Shown here piece after piece: positions 48,557 through 63,541 of a stretch of 64,000 nucleotides of DNA. Position 1 is the stretch's first letter, and each line of letters starts with the position of its first letter. This stretch comes from Tubiluchus corallicola (lineage: Eukaryota > Priapulida > Priapulimorpha > Priapulimorphida > Tubiluchidae). The position numbers and the translations under genes were made by a program. Location of the stretch: assembly GCA_030141605.1 (NCBI GenBank), contig JAQGDQ010000001.1:2514501-2578500 (forward strand). The letters run 5' to 3'. The notes below the pieces were generated by a model that saw nothing but the letters and a program-made list of their open reading frames with translations, had not been told where the DNA came from and did no database searches.

Positions 48557-51500
48557 TTTTTCACTAGAAATAGATACAGTATTATTACCAACAATATAAT
48601 AGCAATGCATTATTTCTAAATTTTTATGGCTCTAACGAACATTAAGTACTTTAACAACATTCATATCCTTTGCAAGCATAACAATGTGCTCAACATGCAG
48701 CTTTCACGTGTAGCATGTTTACTGGTAAGCTGTAGTACTATCTTATTTTGATTCGCTAGAGTTTAGACTACATTATTATTTTATTTTCTTATTTGTCTTA
48801 CTTATTTCTTTTATCCTTGTGAAAATACCGAATGTCATTTTTTCTGTTTTATATGGGAATGTATTACGTGCGTTAGAGACTACTTGAAAATTCTAAGCTC
48901 GCAGTGCAGTTCAGTTTAGTTTAGCAAAAAGTTTCATGGGAGGGACATTTCAATTTTAGTTGCAGGCTTCATTTAACGTCTTTAAAATGCTTTTGCTAAT
49001 AAATAACGCAGCTATATAGAGTAACATCTTCTGTGTTCAGTAAGCATACACATAACTGCTGTAAGTACATAAATCTGTATAGCTGCACTAGCACAATCTC
49101 AGCATCTGGACATCACGAAATTACTATAGATAATAAGCACGCGCCCGGTGCTAATGCGTTCAACAGAGCTTCGAAATTCCACTTGATCCGTTATTGCCTT
49201 GTTCTCTTCTAATCCACTAAACAATACATGGTGCGTGCACACTCTAATGCACACATGTAAGGTTCCGTTATTCAGCTTTACTGACGGCGTCTTCAAGCCG
49301 TTAGGCAGGTGCTTGCATTGGGACCCCTATAGTGGAATCACCTGTCGTTGCTAGCGTTCGTGTGCCATTAATTTGTGTACAGCCGTGAAAATGGAATAAA
49401 TTAGCTAATTATTTCGACTGATTGCCAAACGTGTTAAGAGATTCGTTATTTCAAAAATTTCACTAAATTTACCATAATTACTGTCAGTACTAAACCACTT
49501 ACTTGTTATAAAAGCTAGTTTGTGAACTTCGTGTACAAGAAACTCTTCGCTTCTTGTAAGTTATATTGTAATATTCGGCCTGATTACTAATGACATTTTA
49601 CCAGCGAGTGTTTAATCTGGTATTGCTGCATTGAAAAATAAAACATCATTGATTACTGCTGCAAGTAAGGTGACTAGATATATGTAGAGGTCCTAAGAAA
49701 AGATGAAATTCATTACAGTTTTTATAAAGAGGGTGGCTTCTTTACCGCAGCGATTAATTTTTACACTTAGTTCAATAGAGTAAAACACATTTTGCAATTT
49801 ACAATATACTTTTGCAGTTAAAAGTTTCTATAAAAGTATTAATAAAACAGTGTAGCCAGTTTGCATCTCTAAGTAGTCTGTCGCTTTGGCAAAGATTTTT
49901 CTGTTTGTCCGCGAAATATCTGTAAGAACAAGAGAGTTGTACCTACAACACTATAGCTGAAAGAAACTATAACTATATAACTCTCTAACTGATGACTGAG
50001 AAATAGGCATTATATAATGGTCTACTTGACAATCAGCTACTTTTTCAACGTAATTAGAGTTTGATGCAAGCTGCATACAGTAAAAATAAATTTTATTAAA
50101 CTTTATAAAACTAAATTGGATTAATACACCTACACCAATGTATATATTGATATTGACAGGTGATCGGAATTGCATGGGCAACCACCAGAGGAACCACAAA
50201 ACGAACAGAACCGTTACACTGAACAAATTATGGTAAAACAAGGATGCTGTCAGTCATTAATACGCGCGTGGTCAGGTCGTTTATTATTTCATCTGTCGTG
50301 TACAACATGCAGGTGCTTTCCCAGTCTTCTGTGGGCGCTAATTTGCTGGCGCTTAAAATTCGTACAAACAATAATTATAAAGTTTCATATTACTGCAGTG
50401 AATAAAAAGACAAACTGAAATAACTGCAAAATGCACAAATTCCAGTTCAATTCTAATTCCATTCCAAGTCATACATTTATGCTGTATGTAAATAAAGGGT
50501 GAATAAATATTATAAGGGCTATGAAATTAAAACTACTTCAAAAAGAGTGTATCAGAGCATCTTTAGCCAAGGCATTGGAATATTACTAGACTGCCGTAAC
50601 CAAATCACATAAATAAATTCCATTTTATACTATTCCCACAGATCTGCATTTTAGCAAGTTTTGCCATAATTTCTAATTTTCTATGTTTGGGATTTATTTC
50701 AAGATTGTCAAAAAATGTTTGGTTCAAGAAACTTTATTTTTTTATTTTTTTTCAAACATTCATTCGTTGGTTTGGCAGTGCGGGTCTTTGTTGAAGTAAT
50801 GAATCTTAATTTATCACTACAAAGTCTTATTATGTAAACAAAAATAACAAATGTTTAGCATATTCCCTTATTTAACGTATTGTCATGAAATGAATTGAAC
50901 ATTTTATACCGATTATAATTTGGACCACTTTCTTGTAGCTTCTTTATTCAAAAATGTTGCATACCCTTATCATATTACTTTATTTCAAAAATGTCTATAG
51001 GGTATGGAACTTTGCTCATTTAAGGTGAAATTCTGCTGCCCCGATCGGTTTTTAAATGACTTACAAAGCAAAAGAAAAAAGTTACATTACAAACAATTTA
51101 AGTTTCTAAAATGAAGAAATGGCAATAATCAACAAAAAAGTTCATCAAAAATGCAGAACATCACGCAACATACGTATCCAATTATCACGTCGGACGTATG
51201 GACTTATAAATTCCGTTAAAATAACAACATTAGAAAACATTTTCACATAAAAAATATAAACACGCAATTACAAACGTGATAGTGTCATTGTAACGTTAGT
51301 AATGTAATAACTAAGTAACAGCAACGTTAAAGAAAGACAAGATGATTTTTCATACACTACCCTATTTTCAAATTCGATAAAAAGTATACATTTTAACACA
51401 ATATATACTGCAAAAGCGTTTCTGATACTGATAATCAAATAATAGTTTAAAATCTTAATTAACGGCGGGCCAGCTCAACTCTTGATGACATCACAAACTA

Positions 51501-51777
51501 ACATAATTTTCAACAGCGAAAATATTCCACCAGCGTGTTGCACGTGTTTGCGAAAGCGAAAATTGAAGTACATCACTACCGTAATATTCACGGCAGTACG
51601 GTAGTACAACATTCACATGTTGTACGAAAAACAGGCCAGTTTTAAAGAGAAGATTGTTTTAAACAGAAATAATTTTTAAATGTACGTACACTGTATCGTT
51701 TGTAGTTAAAACTAAACTGCAATTCCACCTCAACAAGATAAATGAAATCTATTATTATCTCACAATGTAGCAACAAT

Positions 51778-51813
<36 letters not shown>

Positions 51814-53439
51814 AATAATAATAATACTGATATTACCACTCCTGCTAATGTAAATTTCAAGGTATATTAAGTTGCGCCTAGGTATATGTTTTATATCTGA
51901 ACGTTATTTATAAATAATTGTAAGCCATGAAGCTCTGAATTCAGCAGAAGCAGGTGGGAAATTTTTTATGTATATTGTATCCGTTGTGAGGATAAGTTTT
52001 GCTATAAGCTTCTAGTTTCAATAGGGGCACCTGCTTCTAACCCACAATGGTAAATCCTTGCTTTCACATGCAAGTGGGTCCTGGACCACCCAAAGCTGCA
52101 TAGAAAACCCGTTATGTTGAATAATGCATGTAATAAAGCATGTGAATAATTTGAAAGTAAGGAAAAACTTACGTCGCGTGGCATTTATTACTGGGATTTG
52201 GAAATCACCTGCTTCTTCCACGGTTTTAGTTTTATGTTCGCTTTTATTTCGTAAATGTCGCATTTTAAGACTGACTCTACACAGGGCGTCTTGTTTAGAA
52301 TGACTGGTAAAAAAATCTAAAGATTCACAATATTCGATGTAAATATAATTATAACGTGTAGTAATACGCTTCATAGAGTGATATTTTAGTACTATGTAGT
52401 TTACCAATTGCAAATGCAGGATGGCATGTATTTGCAAGCTACATGCCAAACTGAGTCGCGGAGAAGCCTGCTTGTAGATATTCTGTTGTCAACGTATTTG
52501 GGGTATCAGTTAAGGGAGGCTCATCGATCAGAACTGGGTGAAGAGTTAAAAGGCTGAGACTCACTATCGCTATAGGTCTGTATGCAAAATCAATTAGTAT
52601 GTGCATTTATCTACGTTTTTTTGTGCAGAGTAATTTCCTGTACCTAGTAACCCGATTTGATGATAAAGGTAGCCGAATGAATAAGTTTTAGTTATTCGCT
52701 ACCTTTGCTTTGAAGCCGTGTTTCATATGATAGTTAACTTGAAATTGTAATATTTTTGAAAAGAAAAATAAATTTTTAAATCTGAAATCTGGATAGGTTG
52801 CACGTATTTAAAACTCTGTTAATTAATTACACTTAATTTAGTAAAAAGCACAATGAATCACCGATACGGTTGTTTTCATTTAAAAACGGATTGTCTGTTC
52901 TTACATAAGTAGAACAGGACTGTTAGCTTTGTATATAAAAAAGCAAATTCATTGTGAGATACGCATATCACTTAAGCGGAACTTATTGGCTTGACCAATT
53001 GAAGCTGAAGTAATTGGTTATGTATTTAACTGAAATTAAACCATATTCTTAAATTCACGTAAACGAAAATTTTAAAGTAATTCAGTATCTATAACGAATC
53101 CTATGTTTAATGTGCGAGGTTACAGTAATATTGTTTATTGAGTTAAATCGATGACTCACAGAGAGAAAAAATCACAGAATCACAGAGAAAAAGAATCAGC
53201 CATCAAAACTGGCAAATGTTGTTTTGTATATGAAAAAGAAAAAAATCATCCACTTATAAGTAAAATAGCTCAAACGTGAAATGCGCAATAAACGAAAAGA
53301 TATTCCTATAACCGTGTAATAAAATTGAAAGAGTTAACCCAATTTATATACGTATACAAAAATTGATTTTTTAGGGTTCAGTAACAAATAAAAAAAATAA
53401 AATAAAATGAACTCGGAACTACAATATCATTACAAAGCA
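48557..53439. other. Intergenic DNA, no gene recognised
   Basis: No supported exon. A slightly GC-richer patch at 49130-49390 contains CAGGTG (49306-49311) and CACCTG (49339-49344). Further CAGGTG/CACCTG sites are at 50157, 50310, 51950, 52027 and 52206. An inverted pair AGAAGCAGGTG / CACCTGCTTCT brackets 51946-52037. A 143-codon open frame at 52449-52018 (-) has no recognisable similarity. Confidence 0.4.
51775..51827. repeat. (AAC)n(AAT)n microsatellite
   Basis: ACAACAACA units pass into AATAATAAT, giving a poly-Leu frame on the minus strand that is not a gene. Confidence 0.95.
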
Positions 53440-54690
53440 ATTATTGGACTTAATAATTAGATTTACATTTTTTAAAGTGAAACTGATAAATTTGTCATTA
53501 TTTACAAAATATAAACTTTCGACTACCATTGACTCAGGATGTTTCTCAAACGATATCTCAAACATAATAAGTAACTGCCATATCGTACAATATGCCGATG
53601 ATACTAACATCACAACCAGTAGCATTAATCCGTTTAATGCAGTAGACCATCTCAAAGCAAAAGTAGAAGAAATGAAATATATTCTCGATTATCATCAACT
53701 TAAGATGAACCCAGAAAAAGCCATCTTCAAAGCTTCTAACACCAAGAGATACTACAAATATACTCCTCGATACAAATCAAAGAACTTCTAAAAACAATTT
53801 CTCGATCAACCACAACTAAATTTCTAGGCATGGATGTAGACAAAAATCTTAACTGGGAAAACCAATTAAAAACTATTATTCAAAAAATGGGCCAAGGACC
53901 CAAGGTACTTCATTTTTGAAACAAATTAAAGGACAACTCAACGCAAAAACAAAACTACTAATATATAAAACCATGATCTTGCCCCACTTAATGTATGGCT
54001 GCCACCTACTCTCAAATATATCTAAAACTTCTTTAAACAGGCTAGAAGCTAGAAATGGCCCAAAATTACGCTTTTAAACACGTCCTTGGTTTCAAAACAA
54101 GAGCAAAATATTCAGCTACAGCGAACAAGGAAAAACTAAAAATACCCACTATAGAATCCAATTTCCAATTCCATTCAGTAATTTTTATTTATAAATATTT
54201 AAACGATTTGATGCTAGCTTTCAGTGCCAATTAGCTTCCATTTAATATCGAAAAAATGCTAAACCAAAGAACACACAGCATAAGATAAATAAATTCAAAT
54301 AATAAATATGGACACAATTCAGTCTGCAAAACGGCAATAAATACAGGGAATGCTTAATGCAAAATCTGCAGTGACTCTAAAAAATTCAAAAAATAACTAA
54401 TGTGAAAACATCAAACAACACGTATTATCAACGTTGACCCAGTAGTCTGTAGTTAGTGTCATATCAAAACCTGTCATGCGTAACATCAAATCAACAAATT
54501 AAAACCCGCCACACATAAAACGCTCAAGTCACTAACACAAAACATCCATAAGGCACCTAATTTGAATTTAAATTTGTAAATATTGTAAAGTTTTAAAGTC
54601 TTAAATGTATCTTAAGCCTTAGTGTGATTAATTATAATATCACTTGACTTGTGTTTTTAATTGTAAATTGTAAATTGTAATTTTAACACT
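53440..54690 (+). mobile_element. Jockey-type LINE: RT catalytic end, thumb and 3' tail, decayed
   Basis: Reading frame by frame, 53560-53740 gives NIISNCHIVQYADDTNI, with the RT catalytic YADD. It is followed by LKAKVEEMKYIL and LKMNPEKAIF, the usual LxxNPxKT block. Further on come KFLGMDVDKNLNWENQL (53817-53870), KTKLLIYKTMILPHLMYGC (53948-54004) and a FKHVLGFKTRAKYS-like segment to about 54230. Multiple frameshifts show a dead copy. The end is an AT-rich 3' UTR with a (TTGTAAA)n tail near 54658-54690. Confidence 0.85.
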
Positions 54691-55379
54691 ATTGCTCACA
54701 GCAGTGGAAACACTGATTACATCAATTTTTGGAATGTAGTTTACAGTTCGTCGATGTGTAATTTTAGCCGCAATAAAGAATTTTATTATATTATTATTAT
54801 TATTATTAAGTCTTAATTTTATCATTTTCGCTTGACTGATGTTACTGTTTTCTAAAACTGCATACACCTTATTGCTCAAATGTCAAGAAAAAATTAGTAT
54901 AGAATATTGAGGCATTTGGAAATTAACAGTGTATTATTGAGCGGATTTTCGTGAGCACGTTCTTGCAATAAATGTGATTCTATGATACCTAGTCACAAAC
55001 GGAAAGCCCCCACTGTATTTGGCTGTCTCCATATCTTCAATGTTGCTAAGTTATCTCAGTTTACCTAGAGTATATAGCTTATATATTTATTAATTAAAAA
55101 TTTTTGTTCAGACTACATTTTTTAGTAAATAGATTTGCGAACGTGCGGTCAGTCATTTGAAAAGACATTAGTTACTAAAAAGGAACAACTACTAGCAACT
55201 GTGCAAAGTTAAGCTTTTAACGCTTAGTATCATTTAGTGAGTAATGTAAGTATGCTATATATATATATATATTATACACGACGGACGGATGGGCGGACAG
55301 ACAGGCATTAGTAACCTTTGACAAATAATATTAGTACTAGTATTAAATAGTCATTAGACTAAACACACATTTCCTATAG
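54691..55379. other. Intergenic DNA between LINE fragments
   Basis: An (ATT)n run is at 54787-54806 and a (TA)n run near 55256-55272. Nothing else recognised. Confidence 0.45.
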
Positions 55380-56158
55380 ATAACATCAAGTTATATCGAG
55401 CTGAATATAATCATATTCATACTTAAAAAAATTTCGGTTTGAAACGTGAGCAACTTTTAGTTTTCTGATGCTGTATAAATTGATTACTACGGCAATGCTA
55501 CAAAGATCGTTGGTTAATTATATGAAGGTCATTCTTATTATCGCTTGAAATAATGTGTTCCAAATATTTTTCTGCACTACAGTTATTCAAAATTATTTTC
55601 AAGTTTAATTTTGCCATAATCAAGAGCTTGCATTTCGTTTGAACTGACAGACATTAATTTAGTTTTATCTACATTTATCCTCATATCAAAATTTTCAGCA
55701 TAAGAAACGTAGACATCAAGGAGGCGATAAAGTACTGTAATAAACGTACGGCATCTGCGTACATTAAATGATTCATAATCATGTTAGCAATATTACAACC
55801 AAGCGGAATGCATGACAATTTGGTAATTAGGGCTATGAAATAGAAGCTAAAAAGAATTGGAAACATTCTGCCACCTTCACGGTTCCCCATTACCCATGCT
55901 GAAAGTTTTTTCAGTGGATGCGCACAACCTAACAAGCATACCTTGGTTCACATAATACTGTAAGGGTAAACGAAAAGCAATATTAGGAAATTCAGTTTTA
56001 ACCAAAATCAAGAAAAAATAATTTGCCCTGTCAAATGTTTTGACGCTTCTATAAAAACAATACGAACAGAACTATTTCATGTTATGTAGTAATCGATGAT
56101 TTCTTTTAAAGTGTTTACGCAAATTACTGTGCCAAGTTTTTCAAATTGGTTCGGAGTT
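55380..56158 (-). mobile_element. LINE copy A: RT domain, 5' truncated and internally deleted
   Basis: The minus strand opens just after a GA/CT array with LKEIIDYYIT and a FIEASKHLTGQI block (degenerate DASKAFDRV). It continues through PILFSFYFIALITKLS and NHLMYADAVRLL, the catalytic YADD with the second Asp changed to Ala. Then come YAENFDMRINVDKTKL and EKYLEHIISSDNKNDLHI. The frame then jumps straight to YSIRKLKVAHVSNRNFFKYEYDY, so about 50 residues present in copy B are missing. Several frameshifts are present. It belongs to the same family as copy B, with matching words NVDKTKL, EKYLxHIxSDNK and KLKVAH. Confidence 0.8.
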
Positions 56159-58145
<1,987 letters not shown>

Positions 58146-58479
58146 AAAGTAAAAGTACATACATTTAGAAAATTGTTATAAATTAAACTCAATACAGTAT
58201 TTGCTTGCGTCGAAAATGCGAAAATAATATTGAATTCAGGGCATTCAGTCACTTTCCCGCCTATTTTTCAAATAATAATTCAAATATTTTACATAAAGTT
58301 AAAAAGTTAAAAACGTTCAATTAAATCGTTAAAATCAGATAAAATATTTTCGAAAGATAATAATCAGCAATTCATCGTTATGAAATTAGCGTTTTCGACA
58401 GACCCTAACCAAACCATGTGTTGAGAATAGTGAATCTTCTAATTAGTTCATTGTACGTTTGTTGGTGGTTAAGTAAAAG

Positions 58480-59030
58480 TAAAATTAGTAGAGTAACATA
58501 TTGCTTGTAAGTAGAGTTAGCATAAGCTTGATCAATGGTGAATAATGTGGCTTTGTGTAATATTGATTTCTCAACATAGATTTGTAAACAATCTTATTTC
58601 TAAAATGCTCAGTTGTCAAGAAAATGATTTCTTTAGGCGGAAAATTGTTAATATTATCAGTAAACACGTAAATGACATTGCCTGAATATCACAGAATGCT
58701 TGAAAGTCACAAAATACTTTAGTATCAGAAACCAACATATTAGCGAAGTACCGATTGAAGTATTTCGCTAATGTTTTCAAAAACCTTTATGAGATCTGAA
58801 TAAGCACACAATACCAGAATTTTCCTTCTTTTCATGTCGGCTTTGGTGTCGAACAAGCTACCAAGGTATTTGCGTCTTTCCCATGAATCATTATCTCCTC
58901 TTCGAATATGATATTCTCCTGTCTTTGTATTGTTGACGTTAAGATTATTTTTTCTAAACGGCGGGTGATTGTATATTTTGCGTCTTACATTTCGGAAACG
59001 CTTTGCACAAAAAAACAGATATTGTATCAC
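58480..59030 (-). mobile_element. LINE RT fragment, Jockey/CR1-like, decayed
   Basis: The minus strand at 58950-58810 encodes NVNNTKTGEYHIRRGD, then SWERRKYLGSLFDTKADMKRRK. This matches the family pattern NxxKTExxHIxRxGDxxW...KKLGSLLGDxxDxxRRK found after the RT catalytic site. Further downstream (58680-58480), with stops, a LxxFxxK...-like thumb region can be traced only loosely. No catalytic YADD part is left. A LINE-like 3' tail on the opposite strand follows at 59285-59311. Confidence 0.7.
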
Positions 59031-59219
59031 TCAGTTCAGACGTTTTCGTTTGTGACGTACTGCACAGGACACGCGTTCGACAGCTCATGCGTGAGCACAG
59101 CAGTAAATTTGAATTTTGAATCTTTATCTTATTACGTTTTAATTGTAATAGTCGATTTGTATCTCATAATAGCTAGTAAACTAACTAGTAATACGTCAGT
59201 TTTTTATGTATAATAGTAA

Positions 59220-59311
59220 TCTGTAGTTCTACCTGTATATATAATTTTCTTTTTGCACTTGCCAATGTATGTAATGTTAATTGCATATTTGCGCAATAAA
59301 TTGAATTGAAT
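59220..59311 (+). mobile_element. LINE 3' tail relic
   Basis: GCGCAATAAATTGAATTGAATTT at 59289-59311 matches in form the tail of the LINE before SNAP29 (AATAAAATGAA...TTGAATTGAATTG at 7432-7460). The preceding AT-rich 250 bp resembles that element's 3' UTR in composition. It is probably the 3' end of a truncated copy of the same or a related family. Confidence 0.45.
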
Positions 59312-61483
59312 TTGCAGTTCCTCTATATTAGCCGTAATGCATGCCATTCTCCGCATATTGCATGGAGATTAAAGACGAAGATCTTCCGAATGTAGCATAA
59401 TTATGTTCAACGAACACGTGCAACAAGTTCGTGGAATGTTTTTGTTGGTGAAAATTACGTTCGTTTGTGACGTCATCAGTAGTTAGGCTCGCCCGCGTTT
59501 AATTAGGATTTTAATCTACTACCAGGTATTTCATTATTAACAACGCTTTTGCAGTATTATTGGTGTTAAAATGTATACGTTTTGCCGTATTTGAAAATGG
59601 GGTAGTATATGAAAAATCATCCTGTCTTCCTTTAAAGCTCTCAGATCTCAGTTAAACCCATCGTCCCCTTGTATTGCCGACTGGCGAAAACAGACAGTTA
59701 GAGTCACTGAGTTGCAGTTTTTTATTAGGCTGTGGTTATTTTAACTATATTTGAATCATATTGGTCGTTCACTAGGATCAACTTGTTCATGTAGTGACGC
59801 ACTTCTGACGTCTGAGCACTAGTTATTTGAATGTTAATTTGAAATTTTGTAAGAGAAGAAAGGTAATTTGAAAGAGAAGAAATTTGTCAATGCTTTCAGT
59901 AATAATTGTATCAGGTATGCATGAAACGAAATGATATTTTGTTAGTAGATTTTATTAATCTTATAAAAGACGATTTTATCCTATACACCACATCAGAAAA
60001 TCAAGATTAAGCAAATTAATTGCGTGCAAGCAGATTCTGTAGAATTTTTATTAGATGATACATGTCTGTAAGATGCAAATGCATTTAAATGTTCTGATTA
60101 CAAATTTAAACTAAATTAGCCAGGTTTTGAAAAAGCGAGATTTGTTAAAGAATTTGACAATGAAACACATGTAATTTTGTAAATTTGTTTTATGAATTAA
60201 TTCAGTATAATACGTTTTTGCATTTTGTAATCAAACCATTATGTTTTAAATTGTATGCCTGCAAGTAATAATCCACCAGTGGAAATGACAAATTGGCCTA
60301 TTTGTTCTCTCCACCTTTCGATTTAGTCACTGCATTTTTTTACGACTCAGCTTGAGAAGAAATCCATCATCTAGTGTATCATGCAGTTGATGGCAAGCTT
60401 GCAGAGTATGTCACGCAGAGCTTCAAAAGTTATTGTGAAGGACTGAAGGTCTAATGTAATTGTAATCCAGTAACACGTTATTATACATAATCCGATATGC
60501 ATCAATAAAGCAAATCAATAGTAATAAGCACCTTAACATTATAACTAATTACTTGTGTGTATATTATGTATTGATTTGTAATGAATGCAGTGGTTTGAGC
60601 GAAATTGCTTTATGATGAACACTTTTAATTATTCATACATACCTTATGCACCAAGCTATTGTATAATGTACAGCACCGCACCGTCTGTTAAGCATTCAAC
60701 TGAAGTAAGACTGTGGAAGTCAAAACACATGAATACTGAGATTGCAAAAGTGCCTAGACAGGTCACCACTTACCAATATAATCATTTCATAAACCTTTAT
60801 TAATATGCGGATAAATCGATTATACAGTTTTTACCACGTTTTTTAACACAAAAGCTACATTAAACTTTTATTATTTACTATTGAAGCTACAATTTTATTA
60901 TTGCACACGTAGTTTCATCACAATAGAAATAGTATAAAAAATATCAAATTGCTAAAGATTAGAGCATCATTTAAAAAAAACTGTGTCAATTATTAATTTA
61001 TTTAATATGAAAATTGCTCTATAGTCACTTAGCTCACTTGGAATGTATAGGCGAATGGGCTACTTGACGTGCAGCTAATGAAGGGCAGAAAAGATAAGGT
61101 AAAGATATGTGTACTACGTCTAAAGTAACACCCTTTGGTAAAGTTGAACATTCATCTTATGAGAATGAGAAATGTTAAGGATTTCACGTGCCAAAATATT
61201 GATTACAAAATTATTACAACACTAGATACGATACTGATGAAAACTATGGTACATATTATATGGACGAGTACGTATTATGTGTACGCATATGTATAGATAA
61301 TTCACAGTAAAGCACTTATAAATAGAAATGCAATGTAAACTTGTTTCTGCGGCTGACATTCAAGTTAAGTTAGTTCACATAATTATGTAGGCCTGCGCAC
61401 GTGTTTGATATTCTAGTTCGACCAATAGCTTCATAAATGGTGAAAGGTTGAACACAGAAAGGTAGATGTCATCTTTTTATGGT
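59312..61483. other. Intergenic AT-rich DNA, no gene recognised
   Basis: No exon or element is supported on either strand. Confidence 0.45.
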
Positions 61484-61489
61484 TTTATT
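61484..61489 (-). promoter_or_regulatory. Polyadenylation signal of the 61.6-63.5 kb gene
   Basis: AATAAA on the minus strand lies 93 bp after the stop codon of the minus-strand gene, a usual spacing. It supports the assigned last exon. Confidence 0.55.
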
Positions 61490-61581
61490 ACCAACTTATA
61501 TTAAATGAAGCATATTATCTACCCTATAGCTAGACTTCATAAGCCTGATTCCTTCGATCGTCTATGACTCTGAGCACATTT

Positions 61582-63531
61582 TCAAGGCAATGTTGTGTAT
61601 TTACTGTGGTACTCACTCTCCCATGCAGCAAAAGGCGGTCGCCTGCAATTATATATTTCTCTCTGCATGTGATTTGGCCCGATCTGCTGCCATATGGAAC
61701 TTTTCCACGGCTCAGAAAAAGGCAGCGTGGTCTTTCCCCTTTGGTGAGTGCAGTGACAAGAAGACTTTGCTTTTACGTGATGTCGGTCCTGTGCCATCAG
61801 TGCTTCTGGATGAATCTGAATATGAGTATATGCTATAGAACTAGTACAGTTAGTTGTTTTTACTTAAAATCAATTTGTATCTTGAGACGAAGTTTTTAGG
61901 TAATAACTACAACTATAACTATTCCAATCACAAACACGACTATGACGACAGTGAAAACGATGATGATGATGACGACAATAACAACAACATCGATAATGAC
62001 AATGATGTCGATTAAGATGCTGATAATGATGTTGCTGTTGACGATGCTTCTGGAGGTGGTGATGTGGTGGTGATGATGATTATCATGATGATCATGATGA
62101 TTATCATGATGGTGATGATGATGATTATGATGATGAAGATGATTTTGATGACTGTGATGACCAAATGATGCCTTATTGCACTTACATCATTTGTATCAGC
62201 TCGTACATTGTAAGTGCGCTGAGAACCAGTGGTATTCACTTTATTTCCACTACCTGCGTAAGGAAGATAGAGAGGTTTCGCTAGAGAGTGTCGCCGTTGA
62301 TGCGGTGGTGGAGATGGTGATGCTTCCCTTCTCCAGCGTGGTGCACTAGCTGCTCTTCCTAGAGAAACAAAAATGATGCTAATGTTATTGACTTGCATGA
62401 TACTGTATGTTGCCATGAAGTCTATGATGACACATAGAAAGCAAATTCCATGGTGCGAGTGAACTAAGAGAATAACTATCCCTATGCGGGTTGGATCACA
62501 CCGACACATTGACGATCGATACTTCTGTGACCTTTGACGTTTGAACTGTAAGTTGCCATCAATCTGTCTAGAGCTTCTATATTGGAACCACAATTTTCAC
62601 TATAGTGTTGCCTAACTTCTCTTAGAATCGAAACATAGAAGAGTTAATTTGTTAAAGACACTCCGTTTTGTGACAAATTCTTTCATTTGCTGATCATCAC
62701 GCATCTGTTAGCAGTTTCCAAGGTACGTTTAAAAGTCTATATTATTTGTAATATTTGCTACATTTTCGATTTGATGGTAAATATGTGTAAGAGGGAATCA
62801 AGAGTGGCAACGGGAAAAGAATAGCCGGCTAAATTCAAAACTACTTTTTCTACATTTTACGACATTTTTGCAATCGTTAATTTACCTAAATAGAATACAC
62901 TGATGGATGGACTGAAAACTGAAGTTTACAGTCTGGGTGTCTTTTTTTAGTTGTAAAATAAAAATAGCAAGCAAGCACCCATTAGCATACCAATATGAAT
63001 GCAAGTACCTCTGCAATGATCGAATGATCTTTTCCGAGATCGACTTTCGCGGTGTCCATGTTTGTGCGAGTGATGATAATGGTGGCACGTCAGCCACTGA
63101 TCTGGTGTCTGCACAGCAACTTCTCTCACAATAGCAACTGGACTCTTAGCCTTCCATTCTGGGGTTAAAATTCTGTCCCTATTTTTGCAACATTCTGATG
63201 TTTGCGTCAGTTTGTTATAAATAGTTTTCCTAATTCGAGCTGTACTTGGTCGGCTTGACGAGACGGGTGCGTACAAATGACTTCGCATATCTAGTTCTAC
63301 GTCATTTTTGTGAAAGTTTTGGGGCGTGTGGTGTCTATAATGCGGAACGGGACTAAATTCCGTAGCGTCATTTTCATAATCGTCTTCCAAATCCCATTCG
63401 GTGGGTTGATGACGATGCTCTATTTCTCGTCGTCTTGCTCTGTACTCTTGAAGAATTTTGTAAACATCAACAACGTAGTTCTCCAATGGAGGTTGGTACT
63501 TGCTGTCATATTCTGTCCTCTTGTGAACCAT
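61582..63531 (-). CDS. Unrecognised 300-aa protein with [ST]EYxSKY motif at each end (MDM1-like?)
   Basis: Three minus-strand exons, 63531-63009, 62358-62186 and 61788-61582, have GT-AG borders (donors GTACTT and GTAAGT). Their phases agree (1, then 0), giving 903 bases, 300 residues and a stop. The ATG has a strong context (AAGGATGG) and follows an acceptor (CTTTATCTTTTAG, exon start 63541), implying a non-coding first exon upstream. The protein is basic and probably disordered. TEYDSKYQPP (residues 6-15) at the start and SEYHSKYTTLP (290-300) at the end share [ST]EYxSKY. In between are an acidic stretch (WDLEDDYEND), a Ser/Pro/Arg part (SSSRPSTARIRK), a His-rich run (149-161), RSRKRS, and RAASAPRWRR (from 176). 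SEYxxxF/Y-type repeats with proline occur in the centriolar microtubule-binding protein MDM1 and in SAXO/MAP6-like proteins, so a microtubule role is possible. The match is short and the family is not assigned. AATAAA follows at 61489-61484. Confidence 0.65.
61930..62160. repeat. Imperfect (GAT/GAC)n triplet repeat in intron 2 of the minus-strand gene
   Basis: GATGATGATGACGAC-type triplets run over about 230 bp, ending just inside intron 2 near its donor at 62185. Open frames rich in Ile or Asp here are repeat artefacts. Confidence 0.9.
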
Positions 63532-63541
63532 CCTTAAGTAA

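Noticed and set aside
52018-52449. 143-codon open frame on the minus strand
   Set aside because: It has no recognisable domain, no clear splice or promoter context, and part of it overlaps a small inverted repeat. It could be a real unknown exon, but the sequence alone does not support it.
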